Shown one piece after another: positions 17,160 through 25,588 of a stretch of DNA of 63,597 nucleotides (positions are counted from its first letter, which is position 1; each line of letters starts with the position of its first letter). The notes beneath the pieces were generated by a model. The model saw only the letters and a program-made list of their open reading frames with translations. It ran no database searches and was not told the DNA's origin. Where the stretch lies: NCBI GenBank assembly GCA_028691515.1, contig JAQUZE010000009.1, positions 1-63,597 on the forward strand. The letters are read 5' to 3'. This DNA comes from Bacilli bacterium (lineage in GTDB: Bacteria; Bacillota_I; Bacilli_A; ML615J-28; CAG-698). Position numbers and translations under genes: made by a program.

Positions 17160-18333
17160 GTTATTAGCTCCTGCAGGAAATTTGGAAAAACTAAAAATTG
17201 CTATTATGTATGGTGCTGATGCTGTTTTTATAGGTGGTAAGCAATTTAGTTTGAGAGCAAGGGCAAACAATTTTGATCTTGAAGATATTATAAACGGTGT
17301 TAAATTTGCTAAAAAACATAAAGCAAAAGTATATGTTACAATGAACATTGTTCCACATGATGCAGATATTATTAATTTTGAAAAATATGTTAAAAGTTTA
17401 GAAAAAGCTAAAGTTACAGGAGTTATATTGACTAGTTTGTCGTTTGCTGAAAAAATAAAGAAAATTGCTCCGAAATTGGAATTACATTTATCGACACAAA
17501 TGTCAATAATTAATTCTGATGCAGTTAAACAATTTGCTGATTTTGGGTTTTCAAGAATTGTCTTGGGAAGAGAACTAAATGTTGATCAAATTAAAGATAT
17601 TATTAGTAAAACAAATACTGAAGTGGAAGTATTTATTCATGGAGGTATGTGTGCATCTTTTAGTGGGCGTTGTATGTTAAGTAATCATATGACAAATCGT
17701 GATGCTAACAGAGGAGGTTGTGCTCATTCATGTAGATGGGATTTTAATTTATATAAAGACAAATGTCTCGTTTCCCAAAATATGTTTAACATGGGATCAA
17801 AAGATTTAGTTGGTATTTCTGTAATTGAAAAATTAATTAATATGAATGTATCTTCATTAAAAATTGAGGGAAGAATGAAATCTATTTATTATATTGCAAC
17901 TATTGTAAGAGCATATAGGATGTTAATTGATGATTATTATAGAAATAAAAGTATAAGTAATTATGAATACTATATAAATGAAATTATGAAATCAGAAACA
18001 AGAGAGTTAGCTAGTGGATTTTTAGAACATAATGTTACAATTAATGAGCAATATTTTAGACCAGGTGTTACTAGATCAACAAAACCATTTGTTGGTTATG
18101 TTCTTGATTATAATAATATTACTAAAGTTGCTAAAATTGAACAAAGAAATTATTTTGAAGTTGGAGATGAATTAGAGTTTTTTGGTCCCAAATTACAAAA
18201 TATGAAATTTGTTGTTACAAAAATATTAAACGAAGATAAAGAAGAAATAAATAAAGCTAATCATGCTCAACAAATAATATATTTAAATGTGCCTTTTAGA
18301 TTAAGAAAGCACGATATGATTAGAAAATTATAA
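17146..18333 (+). CDS. trhP2: U32-family tRNA uridine hydroxylase subunit (YrrO/TrhP2-like)
   Basis: The 395-residue protein starts ELLAPAGNLEKLKIAI, the U32 signature, and contains the cluster GGMCASFSGRCML with Cys169 and Cys176 and GGCAHSCRW with Cys192 and Cys196, the four ligands expected for an iron-sulfur site. LKIEGRMKS and the C-terminal beta domain are also typical. It is expected to hydroxylate U34 of tRNAs reading NNU/NNA/NNG codons, giving ho5U for TrmR. SD is GGAGG inside the upstream gene. It is annotated as peptidase U32 in many genomes, but protease activity is doubtful. Confidence 0.93.
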   Translation: MKKIELLAPAGNLEKLKIAIMYGADAVFIGGKQFSLRARANNFDLEDIINGVKFAKKHKAKVYVTMNIVPHDADIINFEKYVKSLEKAKVTGVILTSLSFAEKIKKIAPKLELHLSTQMSIINSDAVKQFADFGFSRIVLGRELNVDQIKDIISKTNTEVEVFIHGGMCASFSGRCMLSNHMTNRDANRGGCAHSCRWDFNLYKDKCLVSQNMFNMGSKDLVGISVIEKLINMNVSSLKIEGRMKSIYYIATIVRAYRMLIDDYYRNKSISNYEYYINEIMKSETRELASGFLEHNVTINEQYFRPGVTRSTKPFVGYVLDYNNITKVAKIEQRNYFEVGDELEFFGPKLQNMKFVVTKILNEDKEEINKANHAQQIIYLNVPFRLRKHDMIRKL

Positions 18334-18368
18334 ACTTTTTTATTCTTTTAGGTAATAAAATTATTATG

Positions 18369-18397
18369 TTGAAAATAATTTGATATTTTGATATAAT
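18369..18397 (+). promoter_or_regulatory. Promoter of greA
   Basis: TTGAAA (18369-18374) and TATAAT (18392-18397), spacer 17 bp. Confidence 0.8.
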
Positions 18398-18424
18398 ATA
18401 CTTAAAATTTTATGGAGGTATACA

Positions 18425-18928
18425 ATGAATAATAAACATCAATTGACAGAAAAGGGATTTGAAAAGCTACAACTTGAATTGGAAGAGTTAAAGAACATAG
18501 AACGTCCTAAAGTCATAGAATTAATTAAAGAAGCAAGGGGACAAGGAGATTTATCAGAAAATGCTGATTATGATGTTGCTAGAGATGAACAAGCAAAATT
18601 AGAATCTAGAATTTCTGAGCTAGAATTCATTTTAAAAAATGCATCCATAATAGATAAAAATAATATGGATATTGAAAATTTAGGAAAGATAATTACGATT
18701 AAATTTATTGGTGAGAATGCTCCTAAAAATATGAAGTTAACATTTACATTAGTAAGTAGCAATATAGAGACTTCAACAAATCCTGAAGCTTTGAAGCTTT
18801 CTGTTGATTCTCCAATAGGTGCTGCTTGTATTAATTCACGAGTAGGCGATAAAATTACTATTAAATCATCTACTGGAAAAGAACAAGAATTTCAAATTGT
18901 ATCAATAGAAAACGAAGGAGACAAATAA
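18425..18928 (+). CDS. greA: Transcription elongation factor GreA
   Basis: Binds the secondary channel of RNA polymerase and stimulates cleavage of backtracked transcripts. The 167 residues have the N-terminal coiled coil with the acidic tip in QGDLSENADYDVARDEQ (about residues 39-55) and a C-terminal FKBP-like domain with SPIGAA. GGAGG precedes ATG 18425. The order trmR-trhP1-trhP2-greA matches B. subtilis apart from a missing udk gene. The ROK-like gene starts 2 bases after its stop. Confidence 0.97.
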   Translation: MNNKHQLTEKGFEKLQLELEELKNIERPKVIELIKEARGQGDLSENADYDVARDEQAKLESRISELEFILKNASIIDKNNMDIENLGKIITIKFIGENAPKNMKLTFTLVSSNIETSTNPEALKLSVDSPIGAACINSRVGDKITIKSSTGKEQEFQIVSIENEGDK

Positions 18929-18930
18929 TA

Positions 18931-20301
18931 ATGAAATTTATACCTAGTTTAGATAAAAACTTTTATCCTTTGGTTGTTGCATTGGAAGAATATGAAGAAA
19001 AAGTTAAATCAATTAAGGAAAAAGATGAATTAATAATTTGTGTAGAAAGAAATAATGGTTACAATTTTATTTATAAAAATTTTATTTTTACAGATAATAC
19101 AGGACATGATAATGAGACTTTTGTACTGTTTGAAAGAATATTAAAAACTATTTTATATTTAGCAGGTGGATATAAAATAATCATTAGTGGTTCTAAACAA
19201 TTTTATAATAATATTAAAGAAACGTATTCATTAACTGGTAAAAGAAAATTTGATGTTGAATTTATGGAACAAGTTTATGAAGAAAAATTTGAAGTTTTAT
19301 ATGAAGAAGATTCAAGCAAATTAGTTTTAAAAGAAGAAATTATTCAAATAAATAATGATTTATCTGGCAATAGAATTGGATTTGATGCTGGAGGTAGTGA
19401 TAGAAAAGTATCTGCATTAGTTGACGGAAAGTGCATTTTTAGTGAAGAAACTGTTTGGAATCCTAAAACTAATTCTGATCCACAATATCATTACAATGGC
19501 ATTTTAGAATCTATGAAAAAAGCTGCATCATATATGAATAATAAGGTTGATGCAATTGGAGTATCAAGTGCAGGAATCTATATAAATAATCGTACTATGA
19601 TGGCATCTTTGTTTTTACAAGTTGGAAAAGAAGATTTTCAAAAAACAGTTAAAAATATATATATTGACGTCGCTAAAGAATTTGGTGATGTTCCTTTAGT
19701 TGTTGCAAACGATGGAGATGTAGCAGCACTTGCTGGTGCAAAAAGTTTAAATGATACTGGAGTTTTAGGTATCGCTATGGGTACTAGTGAAGCAGTAGGT
19801 TATGTAGATTTAAATGGGAATATTAAAGGTTGGTTAAATGAGTTAGCATTTGTTCCTGTTGATTTAAATGAAAATTCATTAATTGATGAATGGAGCGGAG
19901 ATGTTGGGTGCGGTGTTAAATACTTTTCACAAGATTCTGTTATAAAACTTGCGGAAAATAATGGTTTTAAATTTGATGAAGGATTAACACCAGCTCAAAA
20001 GTTAAAAGTTATTCAAAAATTAAATGAAGAAAATGATACATTTGCTAATGAAATTTTTGAAAATATAGGTGTATATTTAGCTTATGCTTTGTCATATTAT
20101 TCAAAATTTTATGATTTAAAACATGTTTTACTATTAGGAAGAGTAGTTAGTGGAAAAGGTGGCAATACAATATTAGATATTTGTAGAAGTATATTACCAG
20201 AAATAAATTTTGAGTTAACCAATTTAGTAGTTGAATTACCTGATGAAAAAACAAGAAGAGTTGGACAATCAGAAGCAGCTGCTATGTTACCTTCTCTTTA
20301 G
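18931..20301 (+). CDS. ROK/ASKHA-fold sugar-kinase-like protein
   Basis: A 456-residue protein with a distinct N-terminal domain of about 145 residues and a C-terminal ASKHA ATPase fold. The fold begins with RIGFDAGGSDRK (phosphate-1 loop, about 148-160), continues with VVANDGDVAALAGA (the ND pair expected around the catalytic Asp), a GIAMGTSEAVG phosphate-2 loop, and an adenosine-type loop LGRVVSGKGGN. This resembles ROK-family kinases, but the zinc-binding Cys motif of true ROK glucokinases is absent. The substrate is not identifiable. It sits between greA and asnA with 2- and 9-base gaps, so it is co-transcribed with asnA. Confidence 0.75.
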   Translation: MKFIPSLDKNFYPLVVALEEYEEKVKSIKEKDELIICVERNNGYNFIYKNFIFTDNTGHDNETFVLFERILKTILYLAGGYKIIISGSKQFYNNIKETYSLTGKRKFDVEFMEQVYEEKFEVLYEEDSSKLVLKEEIIQINNDLSGNRIGFDAGGSDRKVSALVDGKCIFSEETVWNPKTNSDPQYHYNGILESMKKAASYMNNKVDAIGVSSAGIYINNRTMMASLFLQVGKEDFQKTVKNIYIDVAKEFGDVPLVVANDGDVAALAGAKSLNDTGVLGIAMGTSEAVGYVDLNGNIKGWLNELAFVPVDLNENSLIDEWSGDVGCGVKYFSQDSVIKLAENNGFKFDEGLTPAQKLKVIQKLNEENDTFANEIFENIGVYLAYALSYYSKFYDLKHVLLLGRVVSGKGGNTILDICRSILPEINFELTNLVVELPDEKTRRVGQSEAAAMLPSL

Positions 20302-20310
20302 GAATTTAGT

Positions 20311-21315
20311 ATGAGTGTTTATATTCCCAAAGGTTATAAGAGTCATTTAAATTTAATAGATACACAATATGCTATTAAAATTGCTAAAGATAATTTTGAA
20401 AAAAAATTATCTGAAAAACTATCTTTAATCAGAGTTTCTGCACCACTTTTTGTTTATCCAGAAACTGGTTTAAATGATAATTTAAGTGGTAGTGAAAGAC
20501 CTGTAAGTTTTGAAATTAAAGAAACTGGCAAATATGCTGAAATTGTTCATTCACTTGCGAAATGGAAAAGATATGCTTTAGGAAAATATAAAATATCTTT
20601 TGATAATGGTATTTATACTGATATGAATGCGATTCGAAGAGATGAAGAATTAGATAATTTACATTCAATTTATGTAGATCAATGGGATTGGGAAAAAGTA
20701 ATTGCTTATAAAGATAGAACTAGAGAATATTTAATAAAAGAAGTAAAAAAAATTGTTGAAGCATTAAGTGAAACAAAAGAAATTCTTCTTAATAAGTATA
20801 AACAACTAAAATTTTCTATTAATAAAGAAGTGTTTTTTATAAATTCTGAAGATTTATTAAAAATGTATCCGAATAATACAACTCAAGAACGAGAAAATTT
20901 AATTTGTAAAGAAAAGAAAACCGTTTTTATTATTGGGATTGGCGCTAAACTATCAAATAATTTACCTCATGATAATAGGGCTCCCGATTATGATGATTGG
21001 AATCTAAATGGTGATTTACTTATATGGCATCCTTTGTTAAATAAAGCGGTTGAATTGTCTTCAATGGGTATTAGAGTAGATAAAAAAACATTAATAACAC
21101 AATGTGAAATTGCAAGAACTATTGAAAGATTAAATTTGCCTTTTCATAAATCTATTTTAGAAGATAAAATACCTTTATCAATCGGTGGAGGAATTGGCCA
21201 GTCTAGACTATGTTTAGTATTACTAGAAAAAATTCATATAGGAGAAGTTCAGGCTTCGATTTGGTCTGATGATGATGTTAATATTTTTAATATAAATCAA
21301 TTAAACATTTTATAA
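20311..21315 (+). CDS. asnA: Aspartate-ammonia ligase (asparagine synthetase A)
   Basis: Makes asparagine from aspartate, ammonia and ATP. The 334-residue sequence is a class II aminoacyl-tRNA-synthetase-like fold with RVSAPLFV, LNDNLSGSERPVSF, VHSLAKWKRYAL, MNAIRRDEE, the metal/substrate segment YVDQWDWEKVI, and the C-terminal motif 3 GGGIGQSRLCL. All are AsnA hallmarks and the length is right. It closes the transcription unit, with a terminator directly after the stop. Confidence 0.97.
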   Translation: MSVYIPKGYKSHLNLIDTQYAIKIAKDNFEKKLSEKLSLIRVSAPLFVYPETGLNDNLSGSERPVSFEIKETGKYAEIVHSLAKWKRYALGKYKISFDNGIYTDMNAIRRDEELDNLHSIYVDQWDWEKVIAYKDRTREYLIKEVKKIVEALSETKEILLNKYKQLKFSINKEVFFINSEDLLKMYPNNTTQERENLICKEKKTVFIIGIGAKLSNNLPHDNRAPDYDDWNLNGDLLIWHPLLNKAVELSSMGIRVDKKTLITQCEIARTIERLNLPFHKSILEDKIPLSIGGGIGQSRLCLVLLEKIHIGEVQASIWSDDDVNIFNINQLNIL

Positions 21316-21317
21316 AA

Positions 21318-21346
21318 TAAAATAGCAAATGCTATTTTATTTTTTT
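21318..21346 (+). terminator. Intrinsic terminator after asnA
   Basis: TAAAATAGC (21318-21326) and GCTATTTTA (21331-21339) pair around AAAT, followed by a T-run. Confidence 0.85.
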
Positions 21347-21372
21347 ACATTTATTATAAAATAGGTTATAAT
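21344..21372 (+). promoter_or_regulatory. Promoter of yqeG operon
   Basis: TTTACA (21344-21349) and TATAAT (21367-21372), spacer 17 bp. The -35 box is embedded in the terminator T-run, as with RNase P RNA. Confidence 0.78.
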
Positions 21373-21391
21373 TACTTCAAGGAGATAAAAT

Positions 21392-21958
21392 ATGGCATTA
21401 TTATTTTTTAAAACAAAAAATTTCATACCTGATTTTTATTATTCTAATTTTTCTGAAATAGATTTTAAATTTTTTTTAGATATGGGGAAATCAATTATCT
21501 TTTTAGATATTGATAATACTATAATGACTTATTCAGAAAAAGTACCAATAAAATCAATTTTAGATAATATTAATAAAGCAATAGAATTAGGATTTGATAT
21601 AATTTTAGTTTCAAATAATAGTAAACAAAGAGTTAGTGAGTTTGCAAACAAAATGAATTTTAAATATATTGCAAGAGCTAATAAACCATTTAAAAAAGGG
21701 TATAAAAAAGCTATAAAATTAATTAATTACCAAAGTAAAGAAAAGGTAATTTTTATTGGAGACCAACTTATTACTGATATTTTTGGTGCTAATAAAATGG
21801 AAATAACGAATCTTTTAGTTAATCCTCTTAAAACTAAAACTGAACATTGGTATACAAAAATAAATCGTTGTTTAGAAAATTCTGTTTTAAAAAGTATGCG
21901 AAAGATTGATGAAAGTATGTATAAAAAGATTAAAAAAGGCAGGTCAAATGAAAAATAA
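21392..21958 (+). CDS. yqeG: YqeG-family HAD phosphatase
   Basis: HAD-superfamily IIIA hydrolase of 188 residues. The nucleophile motif is FLDIDNTIM (DxDNT) near residue 38, motif II is VSNNS, and motif III/IV is IGDQLITDIFGANKM with the following lysine-rich context. The phosphorylated substrate is unknown for YqeG. It lies immediately before yqeH, as in B. subtilis, and overlaps it by 11 bases, suggesting a shared role in ribosome maturation or its quality control. Confidence 0.92.
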   Translation: MALLFFKTKNFIPDFYYSNFSEIDFKFFLDMGKSIIFLDIDNTIMTYSEKVPIKSILDNINKAIELGFDIILVSNNSKQRVSEFANKMNFKYIARANKPFKKGYKKAIKLINYQSKEKVIFIGDQLITDIFGANKMEITNLLVNPLKTKTEHWYTKINRCLENSVLKSMRKIDESMYKKIKKGRSNEK

Positions 21959-23045
21959 ATGTGATGGTTGTGGAGCTTTAGTTCAATTTAAGGATAGGGA
22001 AAAACCTGGTTATATTAAATCAGAGGTTTATTATAGTAATCCAGATAATTTTTTATGCGAAAGGTGTTATAATTTAGTTCATTATAATAAAAATAAAAAA
22101 ATTGTTTTAAATGAAAGTGAATTTAAAAGTAATCTAAACGAAATAGGGCAAAGTAATGGATTGGTTGTATTAGTTATTGATATTGTGGATATTATTGGAT
22201 CTTTTAATTTAGATTATTTTAAATATTTCAAAAGTAATGATATTATTTTGGTTTTTAATAAATACGATTTAATTGCTAATTATACATCAGTTGGTAGAAT
22301 TAAAACTTATTTAAGAAATTATTTGCGCAATAAAGATTTAAAATTTAAAGATTTAGCTATTATTTCAAAAAATAATAAATATGATATTGAACGTTTAATT
22401 AATTTAGTTTTAAAGTATAAACATGAAAGAGATATTTATTTTGTTGGTGTAAGTAATGTTGGAAAAAGCAGTATAATAAATAAAATTATCGAACATTATA
22501 ATATAAATGAAAATAACATTACTGTTTCTAATAAATTAGGAACTACTTTAGATTTTATTAAAATTCCTTTATTAGATAAGACTTACTTATTTGATACTCC
22601 TGGAATTATCAATAAAAAACAGGCTACATATTATTTAACTTCAGAAGATGATATAAATATTGTTATTCCTAATAATATTTTAAAACCTCGAATATACCAA
22701 ATAAATAGAGATACAGCTTTGATGTTTGGTAGATTTGGATATCTTAAATTTATTGATTTTAAAGGTTCAGTAGTTTTTTATATTAATAATCTTTTGCCAA
22801 TTCATAAAACTAATATTTTAAAAGCAGATGATTTGTATAATAAAGGAAGTTTTGATTTATTAAAGGTGCCTAACGAAACTAGTGATCATGAATATGGCAA
22901 GTTAAAGGAAATGTTTTTTGAAATTTATGGAGAAAAAGATATTAGTGTTAGTGGGTTAGGTTTTATTAAAATAAAAGGTGAAGGGAAAATAAAATTATTA
23001 TTAAAAGAAACAATTGATTATGAAGAAAGAGATGTTATGATTTAA
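21948..23045 (+). CDS. yqeH: Circularly permuted GTPase YqeH
   Basis: 30S ribosome-assembly GTPase. From ATG 21948 the product is 365 residues: a zinc finger (CDGCGAL ... CERCYNL), then G motifs in permuted order: G4 NKYD first, then G1 GVSNVGKSS, then G3 DTPG, followed by a C-terminal RNA-binding-like domain. The permutation G4-G5-G1-G2-G3 is diagnostic. The longer frame from 21906 would add 14 residues upstream of the finger and has no ribosome-binding site, whereas GGCAGG precedes ATG 21948. It overlaps yqeG by 11 bases and yqeK by 1 (TAATG). Confidence 0.96.
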   Translation: MKNKCDGCGALVQFKDREKPGYIKSEVYYSNPDNFLCERCYNLVHYNKNKKIVLNESEFKSNLNEIGQSNGLVVLVIDIVDIIGSFNLDYFKYFKSNDIILVFNKYDLIANYTSVGRIKTYLRNYLRNKDLKFKDLAIISKNNKYDIERLINLVLKYKHERDIYFVGVSNVGKSSIINKIIEHYNINENNITVSNKLGTTLDFIKIPLLDKTYLFDTPGIINKKQATYYLTSEDDINIVIPNNILKPRIYQINRDTALMFGRFGYLKFIDFKGSVVFYINNLLPIHKTNILKADDLYNKGSFDLLKVPNETSDHEYGKLKEMFFEIYGEKDISVSGLGFIKIKGEGKIKLLLKETIDYEERDVMI

Positions 23046-23638
23046 TGCAATATAATTTAGAAGAAATCAAGAATAAAGTATATAAAAAATTTATGGATTC
23101 AACAAATTTAGAAAAACAAGAAAGATTTGCTCATACTATTCGGGTTATGGAAATGGCTGAAAAGATTATCAAAAGTAATAATCTGAATATCGATTTAAAT
23201 AAAGCAAAAATCGCAGCCTTAATTCATGATTATGCAAAGTTTTATGATAGTAAAGAATTATTGGCTTATGCTCGTGAATATAAATTAAATTGTAAAGATT
23301 TTAAAAATAATTATAAAGTATTACATGCTTTAGTTGGACCAATTATTATAAGAAAAGAATTAAATATATATGATGAGGATATTTTAGATGCTGTTAAATA
23401 TCATACAACAGGAAATGAAGCTTTAAGTCCATTATCAATGTTAATATATGTTAGTGATTTTGTAGAAGAAGGAAGAGATTTTTTTGAAGCAAAAAAATTT
23501 AGGGAAATTGCTTTAAAAGATTATATTTTTGCAGGAGCAAAAATTTCTGAATTTACAATTGATTTATTAAAAAAGAAAAATTATAGCATCCATCCTAATA
23601 CTATTAAGATGTATGAGTATTATAAAAATAAATTATAA
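23045..23638 (+). CDS. yqeK: HD-domain hydrolase YqeK (Ap4A hydrolase family)
   Basis: A 197-residue HD-domain phosphohydrolase. The metal site is visible as FAHTIRVMEMA, ALIHDYAKF (HD pair near residue 60), and later HALVG, KYHTTG and VSDFVE, in the order expected for YqeK. Members of the family hydrolyse diadenosine tetraphosphate symmetrically in Bacillota. It is translationally coupled to yqeH and followed by rsfS. In B. subtilis nadD lies directly before yqeK; here nadD is at 5726-6292. Confidence 0.94.
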   Translation: MQYNLEEIKNKVYKKFMDSTNLEKQERFAHTIRVMEMAEKIIKSNNLNIDLNKAKIAALIHDYAKFYDSKELLAYAREYKLNCKDFKNNYKVLHALVGPIIIRKELNIYDEDILDAVKYHTTGNEALSPLSMLIYVSDFVEEGRDFFEAKKFREIALKDYIFAGAKISEFTIDLLKKKNYSIHPNTIKMYEYYKNKL

Positions 23639-23648
23639 GGAGATAAAT

Positions 23649-23984
23649 TTGAAAGGATTAAAAAAAATATATGAAGTTATTACTGATACCAAGGTAGAAA
23701 ATATTAAAATATATGAAACAAAAACTATAAACCCTCTGTTTGATTATGCAATTATTGTTACAGCAAAATCATCAAGACAAATGCAATCTGTAATAAATCA
23801 TTTACGTAAAGAAGAAAAAACCGGATTTTTTAAGGTGAAAAGTGTTGAGGGAAAAGGCGGCAGTAGTTGGATTTTAATAGATTTATATGATTATATTGTT
23901 AATGTTTTTTTAGAAGCCGAAAGAAATGTTTTCGGTCTGGATGAAGTATTTTCTGAACTTCCACAAATTAATATTAATAAATAA
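23649..23984 (+). CDS. rsfS: Ribosomal silencing factor RsfS
   Basis: Binds L14 and prevents subunit joining when translation must be slowed. The protein is about 111 residues from TTG 23649, chosen because AAGGAGA lies 5 bases before it; the in-frame ATG at 23613 has no such site and lies within yqeK. The family motifs DYAIIVTAKSSRQMQSV and WILIDLYDYIVNVFLEAER are present. It ends the yqeG-yqeH-yqeK-rsfS operon before a strong terminator. The methyltransferase gene yqeM, which follows in B. subtilis, is absent. Confidence 0.94.
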   Translation: MKGLKKIYEVITDTKVENIKIYETKTINPLFDYAIIVTAKSSRQMQSVINHLRKEEKTGFFKVKSVEGKGGSSWILIDLYDYIVNVFLEAERNVFGLDEVFSELPQININK

Positions 23985-23988
23985 TTTT

Positions 23989-24017
23989 AAGAACTCTTTT
24001 TTTAAGAGTTCTTTTAA
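23989..24017 (+). terminator. Intrinsic terminator after rsfS
   Basis: AAGAACTCTT (23989-23998) and AAGAGTTCTT (24004-24013) form a 10-bp stem followed by TTT. Confidence 0.85.
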
Positions 24018-24062
24018 ATTATAAGTGGTTATGTTATAATAAATTTGTAATGGAGGTTGAAT

Positions 24063-24980
24063 ATGAAGTGTACTATTGGTGTAGATATTGGTGGAACTGA
24101 TGTCAAAATAGGAAAGTTTTATGGTGATCAACTTAATAAAAAAATGATAATTAAAACAAATAAGGAAAATAAAGGTTCTAATATATTACAGGATGTTTTC
24201 AAAGCTATTGATAAAATTGTTGGTTTAGATCAACTTGAAGGTGTAGGATTTGCAATTCCTGGTCCTGTAGTAAAAGGTCATATTTTGGGAAGTGAAAATT
24301 TAGGTTGGGAACGTTTTGATGTAGAATCAGAAATTAGAATGCATTTTAAAAATATTGATATTTATGTTTTAAACGATGCCAATGCAGCTACGGTTGGGGA
24401 AATGGCTTATGGAGGAGGAAAAAAATTTAAAAACTTTGTGTTTGTTACTTTGGGAACAGGAGTTGGTGGTGGTGTTTTTATTAATGGAAGACTAGTTGAA
24501 GGTGTTAGTGGATCTGCTGGTGAGATTGGTCATTTAAAAGTGAATACAGGTAATATTAGAAGATGTAAATGTGGTTTGTATGATTGTTTAGAACAATATT
24601 CAAGTGCAACTGGTGTTGTTATTACAGCAAATGAATTAAGAATTGGTAGAAATACTAAATTAAACGAAATTGATATAACTTGTGAAAGAGTTTTTGATCT
24701 AGCAAAAGCAGGAGATGAAGTGGCTTTGGAAGTTGTTGATGAAATGGTTCATAAACTTTCATTAGGCTTATCTATTGTTTCTAGTGTAATTAATCCAGAA
24801 GCATTTGTTATAGGTGGTGGTGTCAGTAAATCTGGTGAATTTTTAATTGAAAAATTAAGAAAAAAATTTTATACATATGCTTTTTATTCAATAGAAAATA
24901 CTGATTTTGTCTTAGCTCAATTAGGTAATGAAGCTGGAATTTATGGTGCTAACTATGCTGTTAGGAATAAAATAATATGA
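24063..24980 (+). CDS. glcK: ROK-family glucokinase
   Basis: Phosphorylates glucose (or a related hexose) with ATP at the entry to glycolysis. The 305-residue protein has the ATPase start GVDIGGTDVKIG, the catalytic LNDANAATVGE, the VTLGTGVGGG loop, the ROK signature EIGHLKV, and the zinc motif CKCGLYDCLEQYSS. ATG 24063 follows TGGAGG at normal spacing; the upstream TTG lies inside the ribosome-binding site. TATAAT at 24035-24040 is a likely -10. It overlaps the MBL hydrolase gene by 4 bases (ATGA). Confidence 0.93.
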   Translation: MKCTIGVDIGGTDVKIGKFYGDQLNKKMIIKTNKENKGSNILQDVFKAIDKIVGLDQLEGVGFAIPGPVVKGHILGSENLGWERFDVESEIRMHFKNIDIYVLNDANAATVGEMAYGGGKKFKNFVFVTLGTGVGGGVFINGRLVEGVSGSAGEIGHLKVNTGNIRRCKCGLYDCLEQYSSATGVVITANELRIGRNTKLNEIDITCERVFDLAKAGDEVALEVVDEMVHKLSLGLSIVSSVINPEAFVIGGGVSKSGEFLIEKLRKKFYTYAFYSIENTDFVLAQLGNEAGIYGANYAVRNKII

Positions 24981-25585
24981 AAATTTTAAAAGTTGTTTCT
25001 GAATTTCTAGAAACAAATTGTTACATAATAACGAATAATGAAAAAGCTATAGTAATTGATCCGTGTGTTGATTATAATGTTTTAGTTAAAAAATATAATT
25101 TGTCAATTGATGCGGTTTTACTAACTCATGGACACATTGATCATTTTTATAAAATTAAATCTTTTTTAAATAAAGGTATAACTTTTTATTTACATAAAGA
25201 AACAATTATAAAGCTAAATGATGCATATAAAAATTGTTCTATATTTATTGGTGATAAAACAACAGTTGATTTAACAAACGAAAAAGTAATAAAAATTCAT
25301 GATTCATTTGTATTTACAATTAATGACTTAACAATTAAAGTAATTGCAACTCCTGGCCATACAAATGATAGCGTATCCTTTATTATAGAAAATAATTTAT
25401 TTTCTGGGGATTCTTTATTTAGGGAAAGCATTGGTAGAGTTGATTTGCCAACTAGTAATCATTTAATGATGAATAGAACAATAAAAAATTTTAAAATTAT
25501 GAAAATTAATTATAAAATCTATCCAGGACACGGTGAAGAAACTGACTTGGATTATGAAAAAATAAATAATAATTATTTTAGGTGA
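24977..25585 (+). CDS. Metallo-beta-lactamase-fold hydrolase (YqgX/GloB-like)
   Basis: A 202-residue MBL-fold hydrolase. The dinuclear metal site is complete: THGHIDH (HxHxDH, near residues 53-59), PGHT near 120, the bridging Asp in FSGDSLF, and the terminal His in YPGHGEE. This set and the short length match YqgX-type, glyoxalase II-like proteins of Bacillota, which lie next to glcK (yqgQ-glcK-yqgS region) in several genomes. The substrate, perhaps S-lactoylglutathione-like thioesters, is not determined. It overlaps glcK and precedes nfnA by 3 bases. Confidence 0.9.
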   Translation: MKILKVVSEFLETNCYIITNNEKAIVIDPCVDYNVLVKKYNLSIDAVLLTHGHIDHFYKIKSFLNKGITFYLHKETIIKLNDAYKNCSIFIGDKTTVDLTNEKVIKIHDSFVFTINDLTIKVIATPGHTNDSVSFIIENNLFSGDSLFRESIGRVDLPTSNHLMMNRTIKNFKIMKINYKIYPGHGEETDLDYEKINNNYFR

Positions 25586-25588
25586 AAA

